The notes under the pieces: model-generated | Told to the model about the DNA's origin: nothing | Seen by the model: only the letters and a program-made list of their open reading frames with translations | The model's database searches: none | Program-made: the position numbers and the translations under genes | Source: Desulfobacteraceae bacterium | GTDB taxonomy: Bacteria > Desulfobacterota > Desulfobacteria > Desulfobacterales > Desulfosalsimonadaceae | Assembly: GCA_011390465.1 (NCBI GenBank) | Contig: JAABSH010000003.1 | Coordinates: 62,001 to 126,000, forward strand | Length of the DNA: 64,000 nucleotides | Reading direction: 5' to 3' | Shown: positions 33,985-42,679 of the stretch, one piece after another | How the letters are laid out: the number at the start of each line of letters is the position of its first letter | How positions within the stretch are numbered: the first letter of the stretch is position 1

Positions 33985-36663
33985 ATGCTGGAATTGAATA
34001 ATAACCGTCATAATAAAAATTCAAAAAGCATTCCCGGACATATGGCAAAAAATAAAAAAAACAAAAAAAATCGGAATAAGGACAAACAGGCCCTGCATTC
34101 TGTTTCCGCCGAAAGCCTTTTTCATCAGGGAAAAGCGCACCTGGAATCCGGAAAATACCGGGATGCCATTGCCGCATTGAAAATAGCGGTCAAAAAAGGA
34201 TGGCCCCGGGATGACATTGACGGTCTTTTGGCAAAGGCCTATTCCCTGCGGGCGGTTCAGCTGCGGGAAAAAGGAATGGACGCGGAAGCCGCGGAAGTTC
34301 AGAAACATGCCGGCGCCTTTTTGCCGTCTTATCAGGCATTGACAGATTCAGACCTGCTGCTTTTTATGCAGGCTGAAAATATTGGAAAATCGGTTTCAAT
34401 GTATGCGGATTTTTTGGGGGCGAACCCGCCTTCAAAAAAGATTGAGCAGCATCTTGCCGAAAAATTCCTGGTGCATCCGAAATGGGAGCTGATGGACGGG
34501 CTGGATGATACATGTGCACTGAAAAAGGATGTTTCTCAGGTGAAGGATGCGGTCCGGTTGATGACCGCGGGGGAGTGGGAAGCTGCTTATGAAAAACTCA
34601 AGCCAATCCCCCGGTCTTCCCCATGGGCCGCCGCGCGTATATTGTGTCATGCCATGGTCTGCTTTTACAGAGAAGATGATACGGGCATGCAGCGGGCTCT
34701 GAATATGATTGCCGATGACTCCGTGCTGAAACCGTTTTCCCGGAAACTGATGCAGGATATCCGATCCGTTTCCTGTCTGTGGGATGGTCCCGTGCATCTG
34801 GAACGTCAGGTTGCGGCCCTGTGTGATGAAATGCAAAACAATCGATTCAACGCCGCCGGGGACACTCTTAAACAGATTGCGGAAACCATTTCTCCCCGGG
34901 AACCCGGCATCGCGATTTTTCACATTCTGGAATTGTTCTGGACAATGACGAGCAAAGGCCAAATGGCGGAATCTGATTTTTTTAAAATCGCCCACCGGGT
35001 TCTGCCTCAATCCTATGCCGCGCTGCTGGAAGCAAAACTGTATTGTCTCATGGTGTCGCCCACGCCGTTTCACAATGCGGCGGTCTATCTTTCCATGCTC
35101 GATGTTGAATTCCCAAGGGAAGAAGACCGCATGATGGCTTCCGGCCTTGTTATCCAGGAAGCCGTTGGAAATTATGAGCGTGCGTTTTCTATGGGGATAA
35201 ACGTTCAGGAAAACGGGGATGCCTTAAAAAAATTATTGCATCTGACATCTGAAAGCTTAGACGCTTTGGTTGCGGAGCTCCTGGTATGCGCGGTTCGCAG
35301 GGACCCCGGCAACCGGGAAGTCTGTGAATTGCTGGCCCGCCAGATGTTTTACAAAGAAACGTATCCCTGGATTGAAGAGGGACTGCTGCTCATGCAGGCG
35401 CATTTTCCGGATGATCCTTACCCCTGCATGGAACTGGCAAAATTATACTACCGAAAAAATGCCTACCGAAAAGCGGAAAGAATATTGGAAACCGCCATGA
35501 CCCGGGCTCCGCATGATCGCCGCGTCATTGATATGCATGTCATGTCCCTGCTGATTTCCGCGGACAAAAACATTGCCCGGGGAAAGCTGCCCCTGGCGAA
35601 AAAGGATATTGAAAAGGCGGAAAGTCTGACCAGCCCGGAAATCCGGTTTCTTGTAATTGAAAAACAGATATTGCTTGCTGTTGCCGAAAAAGGGCAAATG
35701 ACATTGTTTAAAGATACCACGGTGGTTGATCACGGCGATGTCCGCCGAGTCATCGATGAATTCATGAACCGCCTTTCCCTTTTTGACGGTCTCCGGTCTC
35801 TTGGGGTATTGTGGCTGGATGTCACCAGCGCCCAAAAGAAAAAATGGGACAAAAAGATGATCCAGGTGGTTGACAAGGCCATCCGCCATCGGCTGAAATC
35901 AGTTGATGCGTTGACGCCTCCGGAAATAGATGCCTTGCTCATGCCGCTCTCTCTTGATCTGCCGGTTGTTTACAGGCGGGATATGGCGGAGATCTTTGTT
36001 CAGCGGGCCAGGGGAATACTTGCCCGGATATCGGATGCCTGTATTATGCCTGTTTTTGACAGCCTGATCGGTGTGCGTCAGTATGATCCGGTACTTAAGG
36101 AAATAAAACGCCGGCGGAAAAAAGCGGATAAAAAGTTTGCCGCCCTGCTCAGTTTTTATGAAGTCACGGTCAAGCACTTCAAGGGAAAACTGATTAATAA
36201 GGAATTTGCGTTCTTAAAGGTCCTGGACGAGATCCCGCCTGGCGAAATGGAAACCATCCGGGCGGCCGCGCGCCGGCTTTCAACCATGATACATGATCAG
36301 CCGGTATTGAAAAGAGCCCTGGAATCCTTTGATTTCAAAGTCCTGGACGCCGATTATGCGTTGTCTCCCTGGGACGATGATGATTTTGATGATTTTGAGG
36401 ATGACGACGATTTTGACCATTTTAATGAATTCTTTGCACCTGAATTCTCGAATATGAGCCGGGACTTGGTTAAACACCTGGAGATCCTGATCATGGAAGT
36501 CGGTCTGACCGGCGCATCCAAAAAGGCGGTGTTGAATTTCAAGCAGCATATTACCACCGGCCCGTATGCCCTGCCCATTGATGCCATGGCGGAATTCATG
36601 GATCCGGAAATTGTTTCGCAAATGTCGCGTGAAGTGAGAATTATATTCTTTGGAAAAGCCTGA
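33985..36663 (+). CDS. large helical-repeat (TPR-like) protein at the head of a divergent Hsp70 operon
   Basis: About 892-aa soluble protein that I cannot assign to a family. After a Lys/Asn-rich start (MAKNKKNKKNRNKD at 34042, an alternative start), the sequence is almost wholly alpha-helical with tetratricopeptide-like elements (ESGKYRDAIAALKIAVKKGW; PYPCMELAKLYYRKNAYRKA). An extremely acidic run (about 796-822, Asp/Glu/Phe-rich) comes near the C-terminus. Acidic tails of this kind could mimic an unfolded or nucleic-acid-like ligand (inferred). No ribosome site clearly decides the start. It precedes J-like, GrpE and Hsp70 genes at short spacing, so it may be the client or scaffold of this chaperone set. 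Confidence 0.8.
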   Translation: MLELNNNRHNKNSKSIPGHMAKNKKNKKNRNKDKQALHSVSAESLFHQGKAHLESGKYRDAIAALKIAVKKGWPRDDIDGLLAKAYSLRAVQLREKGMDAEAAEVQKHAGAFLPSYQALTDSDLLLFMQAENIGKSVSMYADFLGANPPSKKIEQHLAEKFLVHPKWELMDGLDDTCALKKDVSQVKDAVRLMTAGEWEAAYEKLKPIPRSSPWAAARILCHAMVCFYREDDTGMQRALNMIADDSVLKPFSRKLMQDIRSVSCLWDGPVHLERQVAALCDEMQNNRFNAAGDTLKQIAETISPREPGIAIFHILELFWTMTSKGQMAESDFFKIAHRVLPQSYAALLEAKLYCLMVSPTPFHNAAVYLSMLDVEFPREEDRMMASGLVIQEAVGNYERAFSMGINVQENGDALKKLLHLTSESLDALVAELLVCAVRRDPGNREVCELLARQMFYKETYPWIEEGLLLMQAHFPDDPYPCMELAKLYYRKNAYRKAERILETAMTRAPHDRRVIDMHVMSLLISADKNIARGKLPLAKKDIEKAESLTSPEIRFLVIEKQILLAVAEKGQMTLFKDTTVVDHGDVRRVIDEFMNRLSLFDGLRSLGVLWLDVTSAQKKKWDKKMIQVVDKAIRHRLKSVDALTPPEIDALLMPLSLDLPVVYRRDMAEIFVQRARGILARISDACIMPVFDSLIGVRQYDPVLKEIKRRRKKADKKFAALLSFYEVTVKHFKGKLINKEFAFLKVLDEIPPGEMETIRAAARRLSTMIHDQPVLKRALESFDFKVLDADYALSPWDDDDFDDFEDDDDFDHFNEFFAPEFSNMSRDLVKHLEILIMEVGLTGASKKAVLNFKQHITTGPYALPIDAMAEFMDPEIVSQMSREVRIIFFGKA

Positions 36664-36678
36664 TAAAGGAAATTTGAT

Positions 36679-36993
36679 ATGCTCTCGGATTATTATATTC
36701 TCGGGCTGGATACGGATGCGTCGGAAGGGGAAATCAGAGATCAGTATCTGGAACTGGTAAAACGCTATTCACCGGAAAAACATCCCCGTCGGTTTCAGGA
36801 TATCACGGAGTCCTATGAACGAATTAAATCAAAACGACGGGCAATCAAGAGCCGGATTTTGTCCGCGGTTCAGGCTTCCGATTCAGAAGCGGCCCTGGCC
36901 GCCCTGGGCCGTTCCGTCAATATTGTCAGACGCCGGGCCGGACTGTCGGAGGTGCTGATGGAAGCCGGATTATTGGATAAAGACGGGGTATAA
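36679..36993 (+). CDS. J-domain-like protein lacking the HPD motif
   Basis: 104-aa protein. Residues 4-60 look like a DnaJ J-domain (DYYILGLDTDASEGEIRDQY, helix II, then the loop, then ITESYERIKSKRRAI). The invariant His-Pro-Asp, which triggers Hsp70 ATP hydrolysis, is replaced by Ser-Pro-Glu at residues 31-33. The remaining C-terminus is a short helical tail. The start has a good ribosome site (AAAGGAAA). It sits 15 bp after the repeat protein and 7 bp before grpE. It may be a non-stimulating J-like adaptor that tethers Hsp70 to a partner, as known for other HPD-less J-like proteins. Confidence 0.8.
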   Translation: MLSDYYILGLDTDASEGEIRDQYLELVKRYSPEKHPRRFQDITESYERIKSKRRAIKSRILSAVQASDSEAALAALGRSVNIVRRRAGLSEVLMEAGLLDKDGV

Positions 36994-37000
36994 GGATACC

Positions 37001-37771
37001 ATGACGGAAAAAAATCGACTACAGCAATTTTTTGCAAAATTCCGCCGGCAATCGGAACCATGCACGGAACCATTCGATATCAAGGAAGAGAACATTGCGC
37101 CGGAACACGGATGGAAAGAAACGGCATTGGCGGATTTTAAAGCCTGGCTGGATGATTTGCCTGATGAAAAACCGGCACCGCCAGGGAAAGCATCAGCGGA
37201 CGGTCTCGTGGACGCCTGTGACCTGTATACCCTTTTGATGGAATTCACAGCCCTGCGCCAGGAAATCAGACTCCAGAACCGGGAGCAGAACAATGCCATT
37301 CGGGTTCACGGGGACCTGGTGGACAATACCATGGAATATGCCACTCTTTTTAAAGAGCGGACCCGGGACCTGGACACCCTGGCGGAACGAATACATAATG
37401 CCTGTGAAACCCGAACCGCTGCGTCTTTTTTTGATGTGCGCGATGCCATGGTGCGGGGATTGGAAGCGGTTCAAGAAGCCCTTGCCGCAGGTATTTATTT
37501 CCGGCGATCCAGCCGCCGCCGGATTGAAGGCGTGGCGGAAGGCTATGAAATGGCCCTGCGCCGGTTTGACCGGATATTGGCGAAGTTCGGCATCACGCCC
37601 GTTGTCAGTGCGGGACAGCCCTTTAACCCGTCGCTGATGCGGGCGGTGGGAAAGCGCAATGATCCGGAAAAAGACCATAATGTCGTGCTTGAGGAATATC
37701 TCTGCGGTTTTACAAAAGGGGAAAAAGTGCTGCGCACCGCGGAAGTCATTGTCAACAGCAAGACGGATTGA
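37001..37771 (+). CDS. divergent GrpE nucleotide-exchange factor
   Basis: 256-aa GrpE-family protein. The N-terminal 75 residues are not conserved. The coiled-coil region (ALRQEIRLQNREQNNAIRV and on) and the C-terminal beta domain (ILAKFGITPVVSAGQPFNP, LCGFTKGEKVLRTAEVIV) match GrpE, with the final GEKVLRTAEVIV close to the canonical end. Its divergence and linkage to a non-standard Hsp70 suggest a dedicated exchange factor, not the housekeeping GrpE. Spacing to the Hsp70 gene is 61 bp. Confidence 0.85.
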   Translation: MTEKNRLQQFFAKFRRQSEPCTEPFDIKEENIAPEHGWKETALADFKAWLDDLPDEKPAPPGKASADGLVDACDLYTLLMEFTALRQEIRLQNREQNNAIRVHGDLVDNTMEYATLFKERTRDLDTLAERIHNACETRTAASFFDVRDAMVRGLEAVQEALAAGIYFRRSSRRRIEGVAEGYEMALRRFDRILAKFGITPVVSAGQPFNPSLMRAVGKRNDPEKDHNVVLEEYLCGFTKGEKVLRTAEVIVNSKTD

Positions 37772-37832
37772 GGCATAATTTTTATCAACTTGAAATAAAT
37801 GAACAATACTTTTGCTATTTATGGAGTGTAAT

Positions 37833-39584
37833 ATGGAACCGATCATTGGTATCGATCTCGGCACCACCAATTCTGAAGTCGCATTTATTTTTAACGGGGA
37901 AATCGAGGTCATAACGGACAATGACAACGGCATTGTCCCTTCCTGCGTGGGATTAAATGAAAGCGGGAACGTGATTGTGGGCACCGAGGCCTTTAACCAG
38001 GCCCTGGTGTCCCCGGAAAAGACGATTTTATCGGTGAAGCGGCTGATGGGGGCCGAGCAGCAGATCAAGCTGGGGGAGGAGTTGTTTACCCCCCAGGAAA
38101 TCTCCGCGTTTATCCTCAAGGGCCTGAAAGAACGGGCGGAAAAACGGCTGCAGCAGACGGTGTCCAAAGCGGTGATTACGGTGCCTGCCTATTTTACGGA
38201 TGCCCAGCGCCAGGCAACCCGCGAAGCCGGCGAAATCGCCGGACTTCAGGTGGTGCGCATTATCAATGAACCAACGGCCGCCTCCCTTGCGTATGAACGC
38301 GTGAATCCGGAAACCCGGAGAATCCTGGTGTATGATCTTGGCGGCGGCACGTTTGATGTTTCCATTGTCAAAGTCGAACAGGGGGTGGTGGAAGTGCTGT
38401 CCAGCACCGGAGACAATCATCTGGGCGGAGATGATTTTGACTGGAAAATCGTGGATCACCTGGCCGGAGAAATTCAGACACAGCACAAAATTTCTGTAAA
38501 AGATGATCCCATGATCATGGCGCGCCTGAAACGGGCCGCGGAAAAGGCGAAAATTGAACTTTCCGCCGCGCCGTTTGCAATGGTTGAAGAAGATCATCTT
38601 GTGAAGCACGGCGGAAAAGATATTCATTTCTCCTATGAATTATCGCGGACCGCGTTTGAAGATATGATTGAACCCGATCTGTCCCGCACCATGGAATCCA
38701 TTACCCGGGCCATGAAAGATGCCGCCGTGCTGCCGTCTGCCATTGAAAAAATTATTCTTGTGGGCGGCAGTACCCGAATCCCCATGGTATCGCGAATGCT
38801 GGAAGAAAAAATCGGGCTTCAGCCCCATGGTGAAATTGATCCGGATCTGTGTGTGGCCATGGGGGCCGGAATGCAGGCGGCAAGGGAGATGGGGCTGGAG
38901 GATTCCGGCGTTTTGATTGATGTCACGCCCTATACCTTCGGCACGTCCGCGTTGGGCGAGATTGACGGGCGGCCCACGGAAACCCGGGCCGTTCCCCTGA
39001 TTCGGCGCAACACAAAGCTGCCGGCCCGCAAAAGCGAAGTTTTTTTAACGGTGTATGATGACCAGGAAGCCGTGGATGTTCAGGTGTGTCAGGGCGAAGC
39101 CCCGGATGCGCTGGATAATATTTTGCTGGGAAATTACCTGTTTGAACTGACCAAGGCCCCTGCCGGCAGCCCTATTGTGCTGCATTTTGATCTGGATCTG
39201 AACGGCATACTGAAAATCAAGGCGGTGGAAAAAAATACCGGCAATGAAATTAATGCGGTGATTGAAAACGCCATCTCCCGGTTTTCCGACCAGGAACTTG
39301 TTGACACGCAAAACCGGATCAACGGCATCTGGTCCGGAAAAGGAAGTGCGGTTGACGGGGAGGACAATGCATCGGAAAAACCTGATTCAGACAATGCCCT
39401 TCCGGCCAAATATGAAGAAATGATTACCCGGGCCAGGGCAACGCTGGACGCGGCCGCGGAAGACGACCGGGATGAAATCATTAATATCATCGAAGACATT
39501 CGGGATGCGGCAGCCGAAGAACGCTGGGAGGATGCGGACGCAGCCTGTTCGGAACTGGATGATATTCTTTTTTACATTGGATAA
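37833..39584 (+). CDS. divergent Hsp70 (DnaK/HscC-like) chaperone
   Basis: 583-aa Hsp70. ATG at 37833 is set by GGAG 8 nt upstream and the N-terminal GIDLGTTNSEVAFIF. The ATPase domain is complete (VPAYFTDAQRQATREAG, YDLGGGTFDVSI, LVGGSTRIPMVSRM). The substrate-binding beta domain spans about 385-500 (TPYTFGTSALGEIDG, GILKIKAVEKNTG). The lid is shortened to a single acidic helical segment and the tail ends in FYIG. Length and tail are closer to HscC-type than to housekeeping DnaK. It belongs to a five-gene operon with its own GrpE and an HPD-less J-like protein; a canonical J partner is absent here. Confidence 0.93.
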   Translation: MEPIIGIDLGTTNSEVAFIFNGEIEVITDNDNGIVPSCVGLNESGNVIVGTEAFNQALVSPEKTILSVKRLMGAEQQIKLGEELFTPQEISAFILKGLKERAEKRLQQTVSKAVITVPAYFTDAQRQATREAGEIAGLQVVRIINEPTAASLAYERVNPETRRILVYDLGGGTFDVSIVKVEQGVVEVLSSTGDNHLGGDDFDWKIVDHLAGEIQTQHKISVKDDPMIMARLKRAAEKAKIELSAAPFAMVEEDHLVKHGGKDIHFSYELSRTAFEDMIEPDLSRTMESITRAMKDAAVLPSAIEKIILVGGSTRIPMVSRMLEEKIGLQPHGEIDPDLCVAMGAGMQAAREMGLEDSGVLIDVTPYTFGTSALGEIDGRPTETRAVPLIRRNTKLPARKSEVFLTVYDDQEAVDVQVCQGEAPDALDNILLGNYLFELTKAPAGSPIVLHFDLDLNGILKIKAVEKNTGNEINAVIENAISRFSDQELVDTQNRINGIWSGKGSAVDGEDNASEKPDSDNALPAKYEEMITRARATLDAAAEDDRDEIINIIEDIRDAAAEERWEDADAACSELDDILFYIG

Positions 39585-39629
39585 CCCGACCGGATAAGTC
39601 CAAACCGGATAGCTCCAAACAGGATAAAT

Positions 39630-39917
39630 ATGGAACGTTGCCCGACCTGCAAGGCGAAATACAACGGCAAGTCTGTTTGTTATCGGTGCGGCACGGAGCT
39701 GGGTCTTTTGCTGAAAATTGAAAAAGACGCAGCCATGCATCTGGACAAAGCAAAACAGGCCTTTTTGGAAAAAGATTTTGAAAAAATGTTTTTCCATGCC
39801 CGGCGGGCCTGGTCCCTGCGCCAACTGCCGGAAGGGAGAAAAATGCTGGCCTGCGCGGCCATGCTGACCTGGCGGTTTGAAACGGCCATCAAGCTCCACC
39901 ATGATCAGGGTTCATAA
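39630..39917 (+). CDS. small zinc-ribbon protein, last gene of the Hsp70 operon
   Basis: 95-aa protein. An N-terminal zinc ribbon of four cysteines (CPTCKAKYNG, then CYRCG) is followed by a helical region (HLDKAKQAFLEKDFEKMFFHARRAWSLR) that resembles one or two tetratricopeptide repeats, like the large repeat protein at the head of the operon. Function unknown. The ribosome site AGGA precedes ATG by 6 nt. The 256 bp after it up to 40173 hold only a degenerate dispersed repeat. Confidence 0.75.
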   Translation: MERCPTCKAKYNGKSVCYRCGTELGLLLKIEKDAAMHLDKAKQAFLEKDFEKMFFHARRAWSLRQLPEGRKMLACAAMLTWRFETAIKLHHDQGS

Positions 39918-40020
39918 TTGGCCCCAATACGTTGCATAGATGGAATGAGGGTTTCTGTTCAACGAAAACCTCCACAAAAAGTGAATTTCAGGGACAGTGC
40001 ACGGAATAATATGAAAGCAG

Positions 40021-40103
40021 AAATCCGTGTTAATCCGCGTCAAAAAATATCTGGTTGTCCGTTTCTCTCAGGTTCGGGTCCGCTGGTTTTTCGCGACGCT
40101 GTA
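40021..40103. repeat. dispersed repeat, copy 1 (CCGTGTTAATCCGCG type)
   Basis: The stretch AAATCCGTGTTAATCCGCG followed by TCAAAAAATATCTGG and a CGCTGGTTTTTCGCGACG end resembles the stretch at 40799-40887. It is non-coding and degenerate. Confidence 0.5.
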
Positions 40104-40173
40104 AGGGGTTATATTTCCGGGGTCGTCCATTTCCGGTTTCCGTGGCGGGGTCAAAAATTCATTTTCGGATACA

Positions 40174-40389
40174 CTATACAGCAAGCGGCTGCATTTTGTA
40201 AAGGCGCGCGGTTTTTGCCGCATTTTTTAAATCTCCGCTACGCAATGCTTCTCTGACATTATCCAGCTTCAAAGCCTCTTCAATCGGTAAATAAGGGGCC
40301 CATCCTCCTTCTGTATCGATCAGTTCAACATCGATTTCAGCGACATACCTGCCTTCATGGGTATATTTTGTTTTATACGTTTTGTTCAT
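40174..40389 (-). CDS. antitoxin-like small protein (partner of a DUF4258-type toxin)
   Basis: 71-aa protein (MNKTYKTKYTHEGRYVAEID..., with APYLPIEEALKLDNVREAL and ARLYKMQPLAV). From memory, proteins of this pattern accompany small DUF4258/RelE-like toxins in many bacteria. The start overlaps by 4 bp the frame of a toxin-like remnant upstream (40386-40613), the usual toxin-first coupling. It appears intact while its partner looks truncated, as in a decaying toxin-antitoxin pair. No experimental function can be claimed. Confidence 0.6.
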   Translation of the reverse strand: MNKTYKTKYTHEGRYVAEIDVELIDTEGGWAPYLPIEEALKLDNVREALRSGDLKNAAKTARLYKMQPLAV

Positions 40390-40613
40390 TTGTTACGCCT
40401 CCTGAAATCCGTTGACCATTTATTGGGATCAGGTCTGTACGCGGTTACAATAACGGCGGGACCTGATGCGCCTTTCGGGATGCCCCAAACGACATGGAGT
40501 GGTCTCTTATCAATGTTTTGCTCATGGTTAAATATTATTATGTAAAAATACTTGATTTCGCAATGCTTTTTATAAAACACCCGTGATGCAAATTCTGTTG
40601 AATGCCGGCCGCA
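40386..40613 (-). pseudogene. truncated DUF4258-like toxin remnant
   Basis: An open frame without a good start (only a GTG at 40580, preceded in frame by a stop at about 40616). Its C-terminal ~45 residues (RPLHVVWGIPKGASGP, AYRPDPNKWSTDFRRR) match the end of DUF4258-type toxins, which resemble RelE nucleases. The N-terminal two thirds, including the usual His-Ala-Xaa-Xaa-Arg start region, are absent. It is joined to the antitoxin-like gene by a 4-bp overlap. A short functional protein cannot be excluded. Confidence 0.45.
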
Positions 40614-40890
40614 TCATGTTGAATAAGCCGGATGTGATGACAAAGGGGGATATTCGGATGTGTCTGTCCCACGTTTATTTGGAAACAATGATATGAAAAC
40701 CCGATAAACACCCGAGACGGGATCATCCGCTTGGTTGTGTGAAATTAGGGGCCAACACGGGTTTAGCCGCAGATGAACGCAGACAAACACCGACAAAATC
40801 AAAAATCCGTGTTAATCCGCGAAATCCGTGTCAAAAAAATTCTGATCATCTGTTTCCCTGCGTCGCGGCAGGCTGGTTTGCGGTGACGTC
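40614..40890. repeat. intergenic stretch with dispersed repeat, copy 2
   Basis: No gene is seen. From about 40760 it contains AGCCGCAGATGAACGCAGAC and, at 40799-40887, a second copy of the CCGTGTTAATCCGCG-type repeat found at 40021. These low-copy degenerate sequences lie on both sides of the toxin-antitoxin remnant. Confidence 0.45.
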
Positions 40891-41322
40891 CTATGATCCT
40901 TCATAAAACGGAATGGGTTTTCCCGTGCGAAAAGCAATGGTTTTGGCGGTGGCGATGAGCCGACCGGCATCGTCCGTGACCGATATGTCATAATGAGCGA
41001 TTTTTTTGGACCGGGTGATCTCTTTTGCTTCGGCGGTCAGGCGCGCGCCGGGTTCCGGGCTGGCAGTGTAGGAGACATTTACGTTTAACGCCACCGCAAT
41101 ATCGCCATGGGTCTGGCAGGAGGTTTCAAAGGCTTCGTCGATCAGGGAATAAATCACCCCGCCGTGGGTTCGCTGGTATATGTTGTCCATTTTATCGGGC
41201 TGATACGCCATTTCAACGCGAGCATATCCCAATTTCAGATCAATCAGCCGCATGCCCAGGGTTCGGGCAAAAGGTTCTTTTTCCACTGCACGGTAAATCG
41301 CTTTTTTCAGATCCGGGTCCAT
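40891..41322 (-). CDS. PaaI-type hotdog thioesterase
   Basis: 143-aa cytosolic acyl-CoA thioesterase of the hotdog fold. The motif HGGVIYSLIDEAF (residues 53-65) carries the family's His-Gly-Gly and the acidic residue. The second half (ALNVNVSYTASPEPGARL, YDISVTDDAGRLIATAK) fits PaaI/YbgC-like enzymes that hydrolyse aryl- or acyl-CoA esters to prevent CoA sequestration. ATG is preceded by AAGGAAG. It is isolated, with no operon partner. Confidence 0.88.
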   Translation of the reverse strand: MDPDLKKAIYRAVEKEPFARTLGMRLIDLKLGYARVEMAYQPDKMDNIYQRTHGGVIYSLIDEAFETSCQTHGDIAVALNVNVSYTASPEPGARLTAEAKEITRSKKIAHYDISVTDDAGRLIATAKTIAFRTGKPIPFYEGS

Positions 41323-41595
41323 TTTTAGCTTCCTTTCCCTGTCTTTTTTCCATGATGTTCCGGGAACTATATCGGTACCACAGGCTCCGGGTCAACCTGG
41401 TTTTCTTTTTTCCGTGACGGTTTTGTAAAATCGGTTAAGGCTTGCCAGTGTCCCTGTAAATCTGTATAATCACCGTGTCTTTTTGATGAATTCAAGGTAA
41501 GAAATGCTGTTAACAGATGATGTGACGGACATTTTTTCGATAATGGTCCCGGGGCCGTTGGGCCTTTCATCATTTGTTAATGGAGGAGGGAAGCA
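41323..41595. other. intergenic region, nothing recognised
   Basis: About 270 bp between divergent genes, presumably holding both promoters. I see no gene or RNA. A strong ribosome site (GGAGGAGGG) lies just before 41596. Confidence 0.5.
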
Positions 41596-42006
41596 TTGAA
41601 TATCCGGGATAGGATCATTAAAACCGTATTGGCGCACTACCCCGCGGTGGAAGGAATTTATCTGTTTGGCTCCCATGCGGAAAACGCTGCCAGGCCGGAC
41701 AGTGATATGGATATCGCTCTGCTCCTGCCCCATGAGCCGGCGAAAGCGGAAAAGAATCTCATTTTAAGCAAATGTCGATTTGACCTGGAAGCAGCACTTC
41801 ATCTGAGAGTTGATTTGCTGAACGCCCGGCATGTCTCGACAGTGTTTCAAAAAGAAATTATTTCAGGGACTCTGATTTATTGCGGAAATCGGTATGCGGT
41901 GGATGAATTCGAAATGCTGACCCTGTCCTATTATCAGCGATTGAACCGGGAACGGGCCGGGCTTCTTGAAGCTTTTTACAAATCAGGGCGGGCTTATGCG
42001 GTATGA
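41596..42006 (+). CDS. minimal nucleotidyltransferase (MNT-type) protein
   Basis: 136-aa protein with the minimal nucleotidyltransferase motif GS-x10-DxD: Gly25-Ser26 and Asp37/Asp39 in FGSHAENAARPDSDMDIAL. The third acidic residue is probably in HLRVDLLNA (about 78). The start is TTG at 41596, chosen because of a very strong ribosome site. In toxin-antitoxin pairs such proteins (MntA) act with an adjacent HEPN RNase by AMP-transfer. No HEPN protein follows here; the next DNA is an inverted repeat, so this is either an orphan or a survivor of a broken pair. Confidence 0.82.
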   Translation: MNIRDRIIKTVLAHYPAVEGIYLFGSHAENAARPDSDMDIALLLPHEPAKAEKNLILSKCRFDLEAALHLRVDLLNARHVSTVFQKEIISGTLIYCGNRYAVDEFEMLTLSYYQRLNRERAGLLEAFYKSGRAYAV

Positions 42007-42037
42007 ATGACAATGCAATACGGCTCTTTTTTTAATG

Positions 42038-42203
42038 GATTGAACGTCCAACATCGAACATTGAACGTCCAACATCGAATGTGGAACGCCTGCGGCGATC
42101 ATTTTTATGGATAGACCGGCCGATGCCGCGCTATAAACCGGTGAGCGCCAGCGACATTCCTTATTCGATGTTCAATGTTGGACGTTCGATGTTCGATGTT
42201 CAC
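42038..42203. repeat. inverted repeat element with internally duplicated arms
   Basis: The left arm (42038-42087) contains GAACGTCCAACATCGAA twice. The right arm (42161-42203) is its complement, with similar internal duplication (TTCGATGTTCAATGTTGGACG, then TTCGATGTTCGATGTTC). The ~75-bp centre is unrelated. The whole could fold into a long hairpin. There is no transposase. Confidence 0.8.
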
Positions 42204-42316
42204 AGATTTTTTCCCGTATATCCAAATGCGGCAACAAATTCACCTTAACGCCTTACGGCGTCACTACGAACCAGAGTCTCCCAATCTGGCGGCAGTGGAT
42301 AGCCTGTTAGATTTTT

Positions 42317-42470
42317 TTAACCGCCCCAGACTTCCGCGATTTTGTCCTTGATTTTCTGCTCAAACATTTTGATGAGGCGTTTGTTGGCGTTTATTATTTT
42401 TTGCTCTGCCTCGATTTGACTGAAGATTTCCTGCAGTAGCGCGTCCCTTGGATTAAAATGGTGCGCATGG
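42317..42470 (-). pseudogene. C-terminal fragment of a type I restriction-type DNA methylase
   Basis: About 50 codons ending at TAA 42319-42317 read LLQEIFSQIEAEQKIINANK, then LIKMFEQKIKDKIAEVWGG. This is the coiled C-terminal tail seen in HsdM-like N6-adenine methylases of restriction systems. The frame dissolves upstream and no catalytic NPPY is present. It is a remnant of a lost restriction-modification gene, bordered by an inverted repeat and a tandem repeat. Confidence 0.6.
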
Positions 42471-42581
42471 ATTTTTTAAGTATTGAAAATTAAGGCAAGA
42501 GATGAAATAAAAAACCAACATCCAGCTCAAAGCCGGGACCCGCACAATGAAAAAAAATGAAAATCCCGAGCAAGAACCGGA

Positions 42582-42618
42582 TAAAAACGGGACAAAAACG
42601 GGACAAAAACGGGACAAG
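42582..42618. repeat. 12-bp tandem repeat (ACGGGACAAAAA)
   Basis: Three copies of ACGGGACAAAAA in the gap between the methylase remnant and tRNA-Sec. A 43-codon open frame spans it but looks artefactual. Confidence 0.7.
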
Positions 42619-42679
42619 AAAACTGGATCAGAAAAGAGGGGTTTTAATATTAATAAAGAATTGCATTTATTGATATAAT

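Noticed and set aside
42551-42679. 43-codon Lys-rich small gene
   Set aside because: It spans a 12-bp tandem repeat, has no ribosome site and no similarity I recognise; composition follows the repeat.
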